Assembly (NCBI GenBank): GCA_019915135.1
Contig: JAHLMK010000004.1
Location: forward strand, 2,790,001-2,854,000
Length of the DNA stretch: 64,000 nucleotides
Source: Strobilurus pachycystidiatus
Lineage: Eukaryota; Basidiomycota; Agaricomycetes; Agaricales; Physalacriaceae
Direction of reading: 5' to 3'
A model generated the notes under the pieces. The model made no database searches. It had not been told where the DNA came from and worked only from the letters and a program-made list of their open reading frames with translations. Below, one piece after another: positions 46,217 through 56,181 of this stretch; the first letter of the stretch is position 1, and each line of letters opens with the position of its first letter. The translations under genes were made by a program, and so were the position numbers.

Positions 46217-47067
46217 AGCCAGGACAAAAAGGCAAATTCTTACAGCTATGGCTCACTCTGCATGCCAAATTACTCGTTCCAAGTAGTGAATTCCGATGTC
46301 CATAAGCTAAGCTACTGCTGCCCCGCCCATGCGCTGGCTATCCCGAGCTCACAGGTTTCATTGGACCGTTTTATTTCAGTGCATTCCTAACATTGTAAGT
46401 CCATAGACTTATCAGGATGACATTGTACTAGGTCTTGCAGATCATTTCCCGTGTATTCCGACAATCCGGATGGCTGTGCGCGCTGTTGAGCGCCATCCCG
46501 CTGAGCACCAGGAACACCCGACCGGAGGCATTAAATAACCCGGATGACCGGTCCATCCCATAGCCGGATTGATTGCGTGCATGCTGCCGCCCCCGCGCCC
46601 GCACCAGCTGGCAGCATCTGGGTCAGATGGGTGTCATTTATTAATGGTAGTGCTACAAGTACTGTACAGAATGCTTCAAATCAATCTGTCAATTGCTCTA
46701 TAAGCACAGATTATTGCACGGTGCCCAAAGCAAAAAAATCCCGGATGTGCCAGCCACATCTGCCTGTGCATCCAGCCCATTTTTGAACGGGAGGATCTGA
46801 AACTTGAGATACTGCATGAAATTGGTGCAATGAATGTGTGATAGCGAGTTGAAGTGCATAGGTGCCTGTCATCGCGCCCAATACTGCCCGCCGTTTTTGT
46901 GCTGGCCCATTTGTGTCTGAACCGTGGGAATGCTCACGGAAAATCCCGGGTTTTTTTTTCCGCGCGCGCCATCATTAGCAACAGTAAATGGAATATAATT
47001 GTCAATAGGATACTGGGAGGAGACCCAGCCTAGGGTTTAGCTATGCAGTGCTAGGGTTAGTCCATCC
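46217..47067. other. Element C right subterminal DNA
   Basis: No gene. The segment 46850-47067, reverse complemented, shares ordered words with 20687-20900 of element A, which supports common ancestry of the ends. Confidence 0.45.
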
Positions 47068-47147
47068 TAGTGGTTATAACCACTTATTTGGAAACGGCAC
47101 CTGTGGTTATAACCACTACTTTACCCCAGAAATTACAACTTGGCCTG

Positions 47148-47154
47148 GACGAAG
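47148..47154. repeat. Right target-site duplication of element C
   Basis: GACGAAG directly after the terminus ...ggcctg; perfect copy of 42286-42292. Confidence 0.8.
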
Positions 47155-47423
47155 TACCTTCCAAGGGGAAGAAGAAGGCAAAGCCCAAGGCGCAGAAGAA
47201 ACGCAAGTCAACTCCGCCTCCGGAGTCCATCATCATCCTTGACGATGACGAGGAAGGCGAGTCAAGCCCCAGCTTGACCCGTGCTGAACACTGCGTCAAA
47301 TGGCAGGCTGCGATGGGTCAGGCTTCCCCATTCACATTATCGCACTCACTGACGTCTTCTTAGACAAGGCTACTTGGGAGTCCGACGTGTATCCACATTT
47401 CCTACCCAAGGACCAGGTTCTCA

Positions 47424-47696
47424 CACTGCATGAAACCTATCATATTTACGCCGGAAATATGGTGAAAAAATGTAAAATTTATTTACAATTTTTTCACTTC
47501 AAAAATGATAAAATTATTATGAAATTGAGTGAAAATATGATGAATTCATCTGATCATAGCAAGGTATAGCATATATTCATTATATCTTTATGTATTTTTA
47601 CAATATTTTCATCATTTCTAAAGTGAAAATATGCTAAATAAATTTTACATTTTTTCACCATATTTCTGGCGTAAATATGGTAGGTTTCATGCAGTG
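47424..47696. mobile_element. CACTG-type MITE, 273 bp
   Basis: Near-perfect terminal inverted repeats of about 62 bp begin CACTGCATGAAACCTAYCAT and are flanked by the direct repeat TCA (47421-47423 and 47697-47699). CACT(A/G) ends with a 3-bp duplication are typical of the CACTA/EnSpm superfamily. The body is AT-rich and non-coding. Removing it with one TCA restores the frame of the interrupted hAT-like exon (KDQVL to IRWMN). Confidence 0.75.
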
Positions 47697-47999
47697 TCAT
47701 CCGTTGGATGAATATCCGTACTGGATTTGACTGGTATCAGGAATTCACTTGTACATTGTGCGTAAATGTCTGCAGCATCTAATAATTGGCTAACCCAGCA
47801 ACAGTGACAACTCCGCCAAGACGCATTGCAAGTGCACCAATCTCGGTACCTCCAACCTACGCAAACATATCGACAAGTGCCGCGCCAAGAAGAACTCAGA
47901 TGCCGGCGAGGCTCAGACGACCATCGAGTCGTTTGCGAAGGGCAGCACGTTCTCCGTCGGCAAGCTTTGGTGGTTGCTGACCAAGTGGGCCGCCGTCAA

Positions 48000-49639
48000 G
48001 CGCGGTTGAACACCACAACAAATGTGGTCCAAGGAGCGCTTCTCCGCCCTTCAAACCGACTTCAATCGTGATTTTGCTGGCACTGGGAAGAATGCTCGCC
48101 ATCAGAGAATCCACGAGGTTGCGAAGGCTACCGCCGAAGAATGGGAGAAATTGTCAGCGGACGAGAAGAAGCATTGGAAGCAGCGTTCAGACGAGGACAT
48201 CGCTGCAGTGGCCAGGGCCAAGGCGGCATCGCGCCACGTAGTTGAACGGCTACCTCCTGCCGAGACTCAAGTGTACGTCCTCCACTCAACTCATTTTCTG
48301 CTAGCATTTACGCTCGACGCAGCGCGCTGGACTCTCTCGCCAACACATTACAGCCGCTACTAGAGGGGCTCTCAACACTTCTCTATGGGAACGTTTCCCT
48401 CTCCTGGGTCGGACCAGAACCGCGCAAAGGCGGTCAAATCAACGTCATCACGTATGTTCCTCCATGTTCGGTGTCACAATGCTCATCTTATCCTTATAGG
48501 CTCAACGTCGGTGAAAACTTGGAATCTCACCCGATGGCCTTCCATGATGCGGACGGAGAGCGTGGCAAGCAGCGCTTCAAAACGTATCAAGCTGCCTTGG
48601 GGGAATTTGGGATGTCATGTTTCTGTATGTATTCGTTTCAAACCTCTAGTTCACGATGTCTAACTATTGATGTTTCAGCTTCCGAACAGCAACGTTCCCG
48701 GGCTCTTCCCGGTTCCGTCATGCCCGCCAGTGTCCCCTGGTTCATGCGCCAGGCCAATTCTTGGAATACGGCCGCCTCCAACCCACCTCCAGCAGGACCA
48801 GATTCTTCACCTGCCAATGATGATGAGCAGCCAACGAAGAAGCGTAATCGTCAATCCGGCAAGTCCAATCTGCGCAAAAAGGCGGTAGTGTCAGCCGCCC
48901 CCGACGACGATGGTAGTGACCACAAATCTGAGGTTGAAACCACCCCGCTTGCCATTCGCCCGCTCCCGACACCATCCCGTCCGTCCGTTCTCCAGGACCT
49001 GTCCAACATCGATCCGTCTCTTCTGTCTCCCCAACCGGGCCCCGGCCTTCATTCCAACTTGTGGTCCTCTCGATTCACCTCATGGCCCGCTCTCTCAGTC
49101 GCCACACCACTCATCTCCAAAGAACCTTATCCCTCTTGTTCTTCCACCGACAGCCGGGGACTATCCCGCTTACATCGTTGATGGTTACGCGTTTCTTGAC
49201 GCGTTTTCGCTGGGACCGGAGTGGTCTCGGTTTCGACAAAGGCAAGCCCAAGGCCCTCCCTACCCTGAAGCTTCGTCCATCGTCCATTGCACAATGGATC
49301 CAACGCGCTCGGTCGCGCGACTATAGACCGACCGAGGACACCCGCACTTTGGCCGATCAATTTTGGGCGTGGTGGACCGCCTTGCAACCGAGCTGGCGAG
49401 GGGTCTCTTTGGAAGACCGACCTTTCCAGGATTGTCATTGCCCAGAGGCTCTTGACAGGTCATGGGGACCTTTACAAACGAGCGGTGTTAACGGCCATTA
49501 CAGCGTTCTTGCCCTTCTTGCATGGTGGGGCACAGACTGTGGTGACAACATACTTGCCTCGGGGGAATGGGCTCATGCTGGCGCCGACATCGATTGGGTT
49601 TTCTTGAAGATTTGCAAGAATGTTGGGGTTGTTGTATAA
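48000..49639 (+). pseudogene. Element B gene 1: HMG-box-like, truncated
   Basis: Homolog of 21400-23626. It lacks the N-terminus and has TGA right at the junction (AVKRG then stop). It retains TPQQMWSKERF, the HMG-box-like helices (IHEVAKATAEEWEKLSADEK) and the basic NLS-like stretch. A frameshift lies near 49040 and a deletion of about 35 bp near 49215 (FSLGPEWSR directly to the KALPTLKLRP block). The C-terminal WWTALQPSWRG and WWG motifs remain, ending at 49639. Not functional. Confidence 0.7.
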
Positions 49640-49757
49640 TATATCGTCTTCTTCTTGTCGGCACCTTACGTATTCAATGTACGATGCTTCTCTTCTTTGT
49701 GCGACGTTCCGGAGCAGGAGAAACTCAATCCGGAATCTCTACCAAACGAACACCTCC

Positions 49758-50581
49758 ATGTTCAACGATAACCCCCAACAAAACCCAGACCAGGCTCAAA
49801 GTACTCTGGTAAGTTGTCTGATACCGTTCCCAGTGTCATTACTTATGTTCTTTGTATGCATATGTCAGAACCGAGCTACAAACACCGAAATGACACCACT
49901 GCCGATCAAACAAGTCTCTTTCATTCAACGACATCGCGACGCATATCAGCATGTGGCCGAGTATGAAGGAGAAACAGACTGGCTGAACGAAAATTTCTAT
50001 CCCTCATTCTGTTTCCTCTTCGTAAAGCCCGGTGATGACGGAAGGCGGTACTGGGAAGGAGAGGAGGCACACAAACAGGTCAGTCCATTGGATCGGTTTG
50101 CAAATACACCGTAGCTGACTATCATAAGGCCATTCGCGCTGCATTCGAAGCCCGACCAAACGACAGCGCCTCTCTTCCTACAGAGACCGCGCTGGACGAA
50201 CAGCTGCTCGGGCAGTGGAAGGCGGAAGCCGGCGCTGACTACTGGCAGGTGTCTGCGTTCAACCGTCTGACTCTCCGCGCCCTTCCCATGTGTTCCGGTA
50301 CTCTCTTCTACGCCATCGAGGGCGATGAGATTCGTTCATTCTGGTGTGACGAGCCACCGTTTGGTTTGAATAGTTGGAGGTGGTCTCCAGCCTGGTCCCC
50401 CTCGGAGCGCGCCGAGGCGGCAGCTCTCATTGTTGTTGGAGGTGCAGACGTAAAACCTGATGTGGAACCTGACTTGGAGTTTGCCGACAACGCAAGCTGG
50501 CGTGCTCCCCAGTGGTGTCTTACTTCAGATGGAGCGGACGGTCCAAATGTGGAAGGTGAACAGTTCAGGTTGATGTACTAG
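49758..50581 (+). CDS. Element B gene 2: unknown
   Basis: Open homolog of A gene 2 with the same two introns. It starts MFNDNPQQNPDQAQSTL and shares SFIQRHRDAYQHV, ETDWLNENFYPSF, LDEQLLGQWKAEAGADYWQV, LTLRALPMCSGTLFYAIEG and PPFG. An insertion before the C-terminus (AEAAALIVVGGADVKP) is absent from A. No stop or frameshift is visible. Function unknown. Its intactness contrasts with the decayed neighbours. Confidence 0.65.
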
Positions 50582-50841
50582 CTTCAAGATACGAATGGGA
50601 CATGGCGACAACATCATCTTGCAATACTGTCTTTTTCTTGGACATTCATGATACAGGAATGTGCTATTTAGTCAATGTGTCAGAGGCTTCTTTTTCTTGA
50701 AGCTTGATGCACGCAAAGCCCTCACGCGAATAGCCAACCTAATAGGCTAAATTACAAGCACGGCGGGTACATACAATTATTTTGGCCTGGAGAACAAACG
50801 CGAAGTTCTCCCTCACTTAAACCAGTTCCTCCCCGGCGAAT

Positions 50842-51847
50842 ATGGTGAGTGAGGTGTGTTCTGAATGATATCAATTATCAGACTCATCCTTTCTATCAGA
50901 GTTCAACTACACTCGAGCTCGAGGCAGTCCACGCAATCCCGGAACTTGACACCAAAGCACTTGATGCGGAGAAACTAGCCTTTGTTGTGAGGCATGGCGA
51001 CGCGTACATCCATTCGGCAGACCACAGGGCGGAGAAAGATTGGATCGAAAACTTATTCTTCCCCTCATTCTTCTTTGTTTTCTTCGGCAACGATGCTTGG
51101 CCATACAACGAGACAATTTTTGCCAATCTCGAACAGGTAGGCTCAGGCTTGTATACCCTATATTCGGCTACTAAGTCAAAGCAGCTTGTCTGTGTAGCTT
51201 TTCAGGCGCTCGAGATGTGCAGGCTGGACCGAACTCGAGATGACGACGTAACGGCGCTAGGCTCAATGATGGAGGCCCTCATGATGCACGCTGGGGAGAC
51301 GCTCGACGAGCGGCTCGTACGCGCTTGGATTCAGAAAGCCGGCGCCGACTATTTACAAGTCAGTGAAGCTTTCCGCCCCACTGTCCGCGCGCTCCCAATG
51401 ATTTATTCAACTCAGTTTTACTCTATCAAGGGAAATGGTTGGCACGCCATTCAATACTTCCAGCGTTGCGAGGTGCCATATGGCCCAGCCGATGGTCCGT
51501 ACCGGTCACCAGAATCCTATGGATTCTCAGACTCCTGGCCAGCGCCGCCTCCGTCGCCGCCTTTGGAGTGGGGCAATAACAACGGATGGGGTAGCCAAAG
51601 TTGGCCTAACTTTGTGCACGGCCCTTGGAACGAAGACAGTTGGCCGCCTCCGTCGCCGCCTTTGGAGAGGGGTAATAGCAACGGATGGGGTAGCCAGATT
51701 GTCTGGATATTGACCATAGATATGCTTATCTTGTTGCGACTCATACAGGCCATTAAGATAATCAGAGAAGCATCTTATCTTAATAATAATTGTTCTGCGT
51801 CACCAATGTGTGACCTGGCTGTATCGGACCGCATTTGGTCTAATTAA
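50842..51847 (+). CDS. Element B gene 3: unknown, Trp/Gly-rich tail
   Basis: Start-codon-only exon (50842-50844), then exons from 50900 and about 51205, as in A. The body matches A gene 3 (AFVVRHGDAYIHS, DWIENLFFPSFFFVFFG, LDERLVRAWIQKAGADYLQV, TVRALPMIYSTQFYSIKG). The tail has Trp/Gly words (LEWGNNNGWGSQ, HGPWNEDSW, NGWGSQ) generated partly by a 102-bp internal duplication (51547-51600 and 51649-51702). The frame then runs on about 55 residues beyond where A stops, suggesting the original stop was lost. Confidence 0.55.
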
Positions 51848-52380
51848 GATCTAGTGAACAATCTGACTGATTGCGACGACTCTCTATGTATGCAAAGTCA
51901 TCTATCTGTCATCGGTTTATGATCCATGAGTAGCCACAAGTAGACTCCTCACCATCCAAGTCCTATTTGGGTTAAAATCTTCGCAGGGGAGATTCCAGTC
52001 TTACGGTCTAGTGAACAAGACTTTACCTCGGTCTGCTTGCCCATTTCTTGATAAAACCGTCGCATTTATTATCTGGTACACTCACATACCTATCACTTCT
52101 ACTAAATGTGATAAATACACTAATAATCATGTTAGTTAGTTCCCAGTATTCTGGAATTTTAGAACAACTACATCGGAAAATGAAGCTTGAGGTCTAGTGA
52201 ACTCAATTGGCAAGGTAAGACCCTTACGGATTTGCTGTTTGCATTCCGACCATCATCGAGCCACCCCCGTCTTTTAACCACTGACTTTTCCTCACACCCC
52301 TCAGTGCGTCTTGCTCGTCATAAACGCTCATCACGAGCCATTAATTCCTCCTCTTTTTGCCCAGCAACCACGACAACAAT
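51848..52380 (+). promoter_or_regulatory. Element B spacer with three GGTCTAGTGAA motifs
   Basis: Copies at about 51848 (atctagtgaac), 52004 (cttacggtctagtgaac) and 52190 (ggtctagtgaac), spaced 155 and 186 bp exactly as in element A. No gene. Confidence 0.55.
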
Positions 52381-52383
52381 ACC

Positions 52384-53033
52384 TCCCAAGAGGGTCTACA
52401 CCACTGCCGAGGACAAACTCACTGCGGAGCGAGCGAAGAAATTAGGATGGTACCACAGGAACGACCCCAATGGCTTCAAGGCTGTCTTCCTGCTCACGCG
52501 CAGCGGCCTCTGCGCCCCACAAGAAACCGCGAACGCCAGCTTGTCGCCCCCAGGCCGCCAAGGATGGGAGAAAACACCGCGAGAAACGCCCACCAACACC
52601 CCCACCTTTGAGCAACTGTATTCCCGGGGCTTACATCTCGCAGAGTCTTTGACGAGGCCAAATGCAAAGCCCTGCTCCGCCGTGGCCGCAAAATTTCTGC
52701 GGAGATGCAAAGTACCATCAATAACAACCCTACTGGGTACGCGCAGAAGATGGTGGGCGAAGTTCTCTGATTGGGATCCATCAATGGCTGCTCTTTCCTC
52801 AAGGAGAAGGTCTCTTCTTTGCTTTGACACAAGATTTGGCTTACGGAGTCTCTCACTACCATACACGACGAAGCGGGGATGGACAGCAGGTACTGGCAGG
52901 ACATGTCGGCATGCCACGAGGGCCACGAGCGCGTTCATCTCTATCTCGCCAACATTCTCCGGCATGCAAAGAAAGGAGAGAAGACTCTATTGAGAGTTCA
53001 AGCGCGTGGTGGTTTTCTATACCAGCAGGGTTG
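52384..53033 (+). pseudogene. Element B gene 4, decayed
   Basis: Homolog of A gene 4. The ATG of A (caATGTCTCCC) is ATA here (caATACCTCCC). The basic helix is cut by a small deletion after NRERQL, and the C-terminal part is spread over two or more frames (for example AEKMVGEVL-like at 52745 and TSACHEGHERVHLYLANIL at 52905 need different frames). It ends near the same RGGFLYQQG motif at 53033. Not functional. Confidence 0.65.
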
Positions 53034-53127
53034 ACCAATATCATCTGGACTCTTCACGAACTTTGTGATTTGTGTTATACGTGCTATTTCTTGAGCTGAA
53101 TGATATCTGAACAGGCATATTCGGACG

Positions 53128-53335
53128 CCGCAAGCCCGGCAATCTTTGTGAATCCCAACAGCGCTACTCCCTCGCCCCATCCTTGGGTCTCGCCGAGCGC
53201 AGCCTGACAGCTGAGTTCGCGCGGAGTCTCGATTCTTCCCCCAGCTATAAAAGCCTCCAAGAGGACACATCCCCTTCTTCCACTCTCACCACTCACTCAA
53301 TTCGCGACTCCGCCGACGCAAATACTCTTATCGAT
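53128..53335 (+). promoter_or_regulatory. Conserved promoter of B gene 5 with TATA box
   Basis: gcaagcccggcaatctttg is shared with element A, and TATAAAA begins at 53246. It is about 90 bp before the position of the former start codon. Confidence 0.55.
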
Positions 53336-54393
53336 ATGTCTACTTAGTACTTATCCTATTGTGAGTCTCCCTCCTTGCCCTACACTTTGACGCGTCCGTA
53401 CTGACTTCTCCTCCCCCACCCCTCCAGGTTCGCGCAAAGTTGATCAACCCAGCGCAGACGACTCTTCCAGCTCTTCCAGCATTTCCTGTGGTAAGCCAAC
53501 CCACAATTGCTGACCGCGACGCGTTTTGACGCGTCTTTTGACGCAGAATCTTTTCCCTGCCGAGCAACACATTTTCTTTCGCGACTGGGCGTGTCAATTC
53601 GCCATCGACATCCGACAAATTGGCAGCATCAAGAAATTCTGCAGCACCAAGAAATACAAGGACTTCCGCGGCCGTATGTGTATCGCGTACAATCTGGCCT
53701 ACCCCCTGCCTGTGCGCGTCGATGAGACGCGCAGGGAGTGGCAGAAGCGCGTCGATGCGAGAGACCAGGTATTCGCTTCGCTTACTTCCTCCGTATTTCC
53801 CGTCTAATTATTTTCAGAATCTCAAAGCCGGTCTAACTTGGGGCTGCCGGAGGGCAACTCTTCGGCTCAACAATGCAGGCGTATATGAGTTCTTCAACGT
53901 CCTTGAAGCCGATTGGTACCGCCCCAACAAATTCCATCGTCCGCGTTCCTAGCCTTTGCGCCCGATCCAGGCAACTGCTAGCGCGCCGCCATCGCAACCG
54001 TCAGGTTCTCCCGAAGCTCCCCTACTTCCTATTCCGCCACGCCTCGTGCCAACCGTTGTCGTCCCAACCCTCGCTTCCCTTGGTTACATCATACGTTCGC
54101 GTCCGGCCCCGTACCCTTCCATCACACCGACCAAATTGAGGAGCTCTGGTTCCTCACAAGCGTCGTCGGGCTCCTCGACATCCAGCCCCTCCTCTGACAC
54201 CTCGACCTCGTCGAGCACATCCAGCCCCTCCTCTGACACCTCGTCGTCGTCAAGGCTCTCGATTCCCTCTTCGGTCACATCTGTCGAAGACGCGGGTACC
54301 AGCAGAGCTCCCGTCAGACGCTCCTTCCTGCGTCACAAGAAGGTCCAGCGGGAACGTTCTTACTCGCCTGGTCCCTGGGGCCCAGAGTTCTAG
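53336..54393 (+). pseudogene. Element B gene 5, decayed
   Basis: Homolog of A gene 5. The first ATG (53336) runs into TAG after three codons and is out of frame with the next exon. The central region is preserved (LFPAEQHIFFRDWACQFAID, MCIAYNLAYPLP, AGLTWGCRRATLRLNNAG). TAG at 53950-53952 replaces CGG of A (PRPRPLRP). The Ser-rich tail has a short repeat (SPSSDTSTSSSTSSPSSDTS) and the conserved end FLRHKKVQRERSYSPGPWGP is intact. Confidence 0.65.
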
Positions 54394-54871
54394 TTTCGGT
54401 TTTTGATCTTAATTCTTATATCTTATTCCATCTCATCATCTAGTTAATCGTGTCGGGCGCTTCTTGTCGTACCCTGTTTTGATATCTCATTGTCATAGTT
54501 GTCGTATCGTGCATATCTGTCTGTGTTATTCTTGTCGTACTCTGTCTCGCTGTCCGTTTAAATGTCATATTCTTTATGTATAATCATTCGGCTGAAGCAA
54601 ACAGGGTTATTCACAATGTCAGTTTGACAGCACTGTTAGTTCAAGTGTACCTGAGTGCAATAAACTCTGAGTTTCAAATAACATGAATAAGATCGTTGCC
54701 CAAGACAAAGAAAAGGTAATTCTACCAACAAAAACCATGGACTTTTTCTGCTATTGCGCACCATCAATGATGACAAATGGAGTCATGTCGGATTTACTTG
54801 AGACTGACACCATTACACCAATGGACCGCGATGAGTAAGATAGCTTTAGAGTTTTAGTCGGACCCTTTCAA
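54394..54871. other. Spacer in element B, nothing recognised
   Basis: AT-rich non-coding DNA between genes 5 and 6. It is about 280 bp longer than the equivalent spacer in A (28250-28452). No repeat or motif stands out. Confidence 0.4.
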
Positions 54872-55319
54872 TTAACATTCGATAACGATAAGATTATCAT
54901 TGTGATTGTGCCTCGGATATCTAATTCCCTGCCTCAAACCCCCAGGTCTCGCCCCACTCCTCCGGTCCTGCGCCCAAGATTCTACACGTGGCGGGTTCCA
55001 GAAAACCCACAACTCATGGTCGCGTTTGCGCTGCTCATCCTTCTCTTTTTGAACCGCCGCCTCGCGTTGCACCCTTTCCAACCATATGTCAGTGGCACGC
55101 TCCGCAACCACCTATCCTCCAGGATGAATATGCATAGAAAATAACCGAGTGCTGACCTACCGCGAGTACAACATCCACATCATCATTAGGCGACAAATCT
55201 TCCGCGACGTTTAGCAAGAAAACGTCAGCAAGCCACTCGTCGAAAGGTTGGGTCGTCCACCGCGCATTTACGCATATACGAATCTCATCGCAGCGCAGTT
55301 CAGTCAGGACGGTGGCCAT
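54872..55319 (-). CDS. Element B gene 6: small minus-strand gene
   Basis: Homolog of A gene 6: MATVLTELRCDEIRICVNAR, WLADVFLLNVAE, DVDVVL, an intron, then VVAERATDIWLERVQREAAV and a Lys/Glu-rich helix. The C-terminus differs from A (ends NHNDNLIVIEC) and may be read-through after a lost stop. Upstream minus-strand exon APRFYE (about 55425-55450) may belong to it. Function unknown. Confidence 0.5.
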
Positions 55320-55492
55320 TTCTTGACGGAAAATTAGTATCACTTCTGTAATAGTAGAGGAACAAACAACCCACCAAGTTTTTGTCGCTAAGGAGGAGAG
55401 GAAGGAGACGTTCTTGTTACCTCATAGAAGCGTGGCGCTCCAAAGATGTACAAAAATGCGGCCAAACACAAGCCTCTTCGCCTCAGACCACC

Positions 55493-56006
55493 ATGAGCAC
55501 GACTCAAGACAGCCAGCCCAAAGCGCCGTGTCTCCTTCGCGGAGAGTGTTATGCGTATGACCGTTCTCAATTCCTGTTCCACACATAACTGATATGATAC
55601 CAGGAACTGGGACGCGACCACGACCAAAAATCTGCCGTAATCCAAACCGGCCAGTCTCCGAGGGGAAGGATTCACGTAAGATTCTGAAACAATTGTCTTC
55701 GAGACAGCGACTTATCCTGACTGCAGGTATCTCAAGGCGCTCGTGGCAGCGGGGAAGACCAAGCCAAACATCGTCATCTCGTATGATCGTGTCTGCCTCG
55801 CGAAATGCCATTATTATTGCCACCAACGTCCCGACGGACTTCCCCACACTGACGGGGAAGGAATCGAGCGCGCATGGCTTTGGGTTGGCAACAGCAGGTA
55901 CGTTGTCATTTGCTTGTCACACTCACCTAGCTCAAAGTCCTTCAGTAACGTTGAGAAGCCCAATGAAGATAACGTTGAGAAGACCAATGAGGAAAACACC
56001 AAGTAG
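55493..56006 (+). CDS. Element B gene 7: mini-KDZ-like protein
   Basis: Starts MSTTQDSQPKAPCLLRGECY. After two short introns comes YLKALVAAGKTKPNIVISYD, then RVCLAKCHYYCHQRPDG and HTDGEGIERAWLWV. As in A, it matches only the SYD..C and DGEG.ER.W parts of the KDZ core. No stop was seen within the exons chosen. Divergent from gene 6, with which it probably shares a promoter. Confidence 0.5.
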
Positions 56007-56181
56007 AATATCCGTTGTACACTTGTATCTTTGTCCCAAATCTGAGAGCTGCCTAAATTTGATAAGATCTCCGATTTTATCTCAACAGTTGGATTAAGCG
56101 TGGGAAACGGGAACCGGACCGCAAAATTTCAAACAAAATAATGCCAAAGACGCTCCTCCTCCCATCTGTCCCTTTCCATGG

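Larger units (their letters stand above)
42293..47147 (-). mobile_element. KDZ-type non-autonomous element C, 4.86 kb
   Basis: Ends match element A but in reverse orientation: CAACCATTGCTGCAAGG at the left (as the right end of A) and, read inward, CAGGCCAAGTTGTAATTTCT at the right (as the left end of A). Palindromes lie at 42322, 42357 and, degenerate, 42402 on one side, and at 47068 and 47103 on the other. Spacings agree with A and B. No transposase or other conserved gene is inside; it holds repeats and a MITE. It splits a hAT-like gene and is flanked by the perfect 7-bp duplication GACGAAG. It was presumably mobilised by a KDZ transposase encoded elsewhere (inference). Confidence 0.75.
42088..47998 (+). 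pseudogene. hAT-like BED-finger transposase, N-terminal exons, interrupted
   Basis: Exon 1 begins MGITKPSASLSSQKKNNFRA and runs to ADEDTGDE at 42292. After element C it continues in frame from GACGAAG at 47148 (VPSKGKKKAKPKAQKKRK, PPPESIIILDDDEEG, HCVKWQAAM). After an intron (47317-47363) comes KATWESDVYPHFLPKDQVL, cut at 47423 by a MITE and resumed at 47700 (IRWMNIRTGFDWYQEFTCTL). The exon at 47805 has a BED-type zinc finger (THCKCTNLGTSNLRKHIDKC) and a hAT-like FSVGKLWWLLTKWAAV. It stops at the junction with element B near 47998; the catalytic domain is missing. Nuclear transposase remnant, not functional. Confidence 0.65.
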
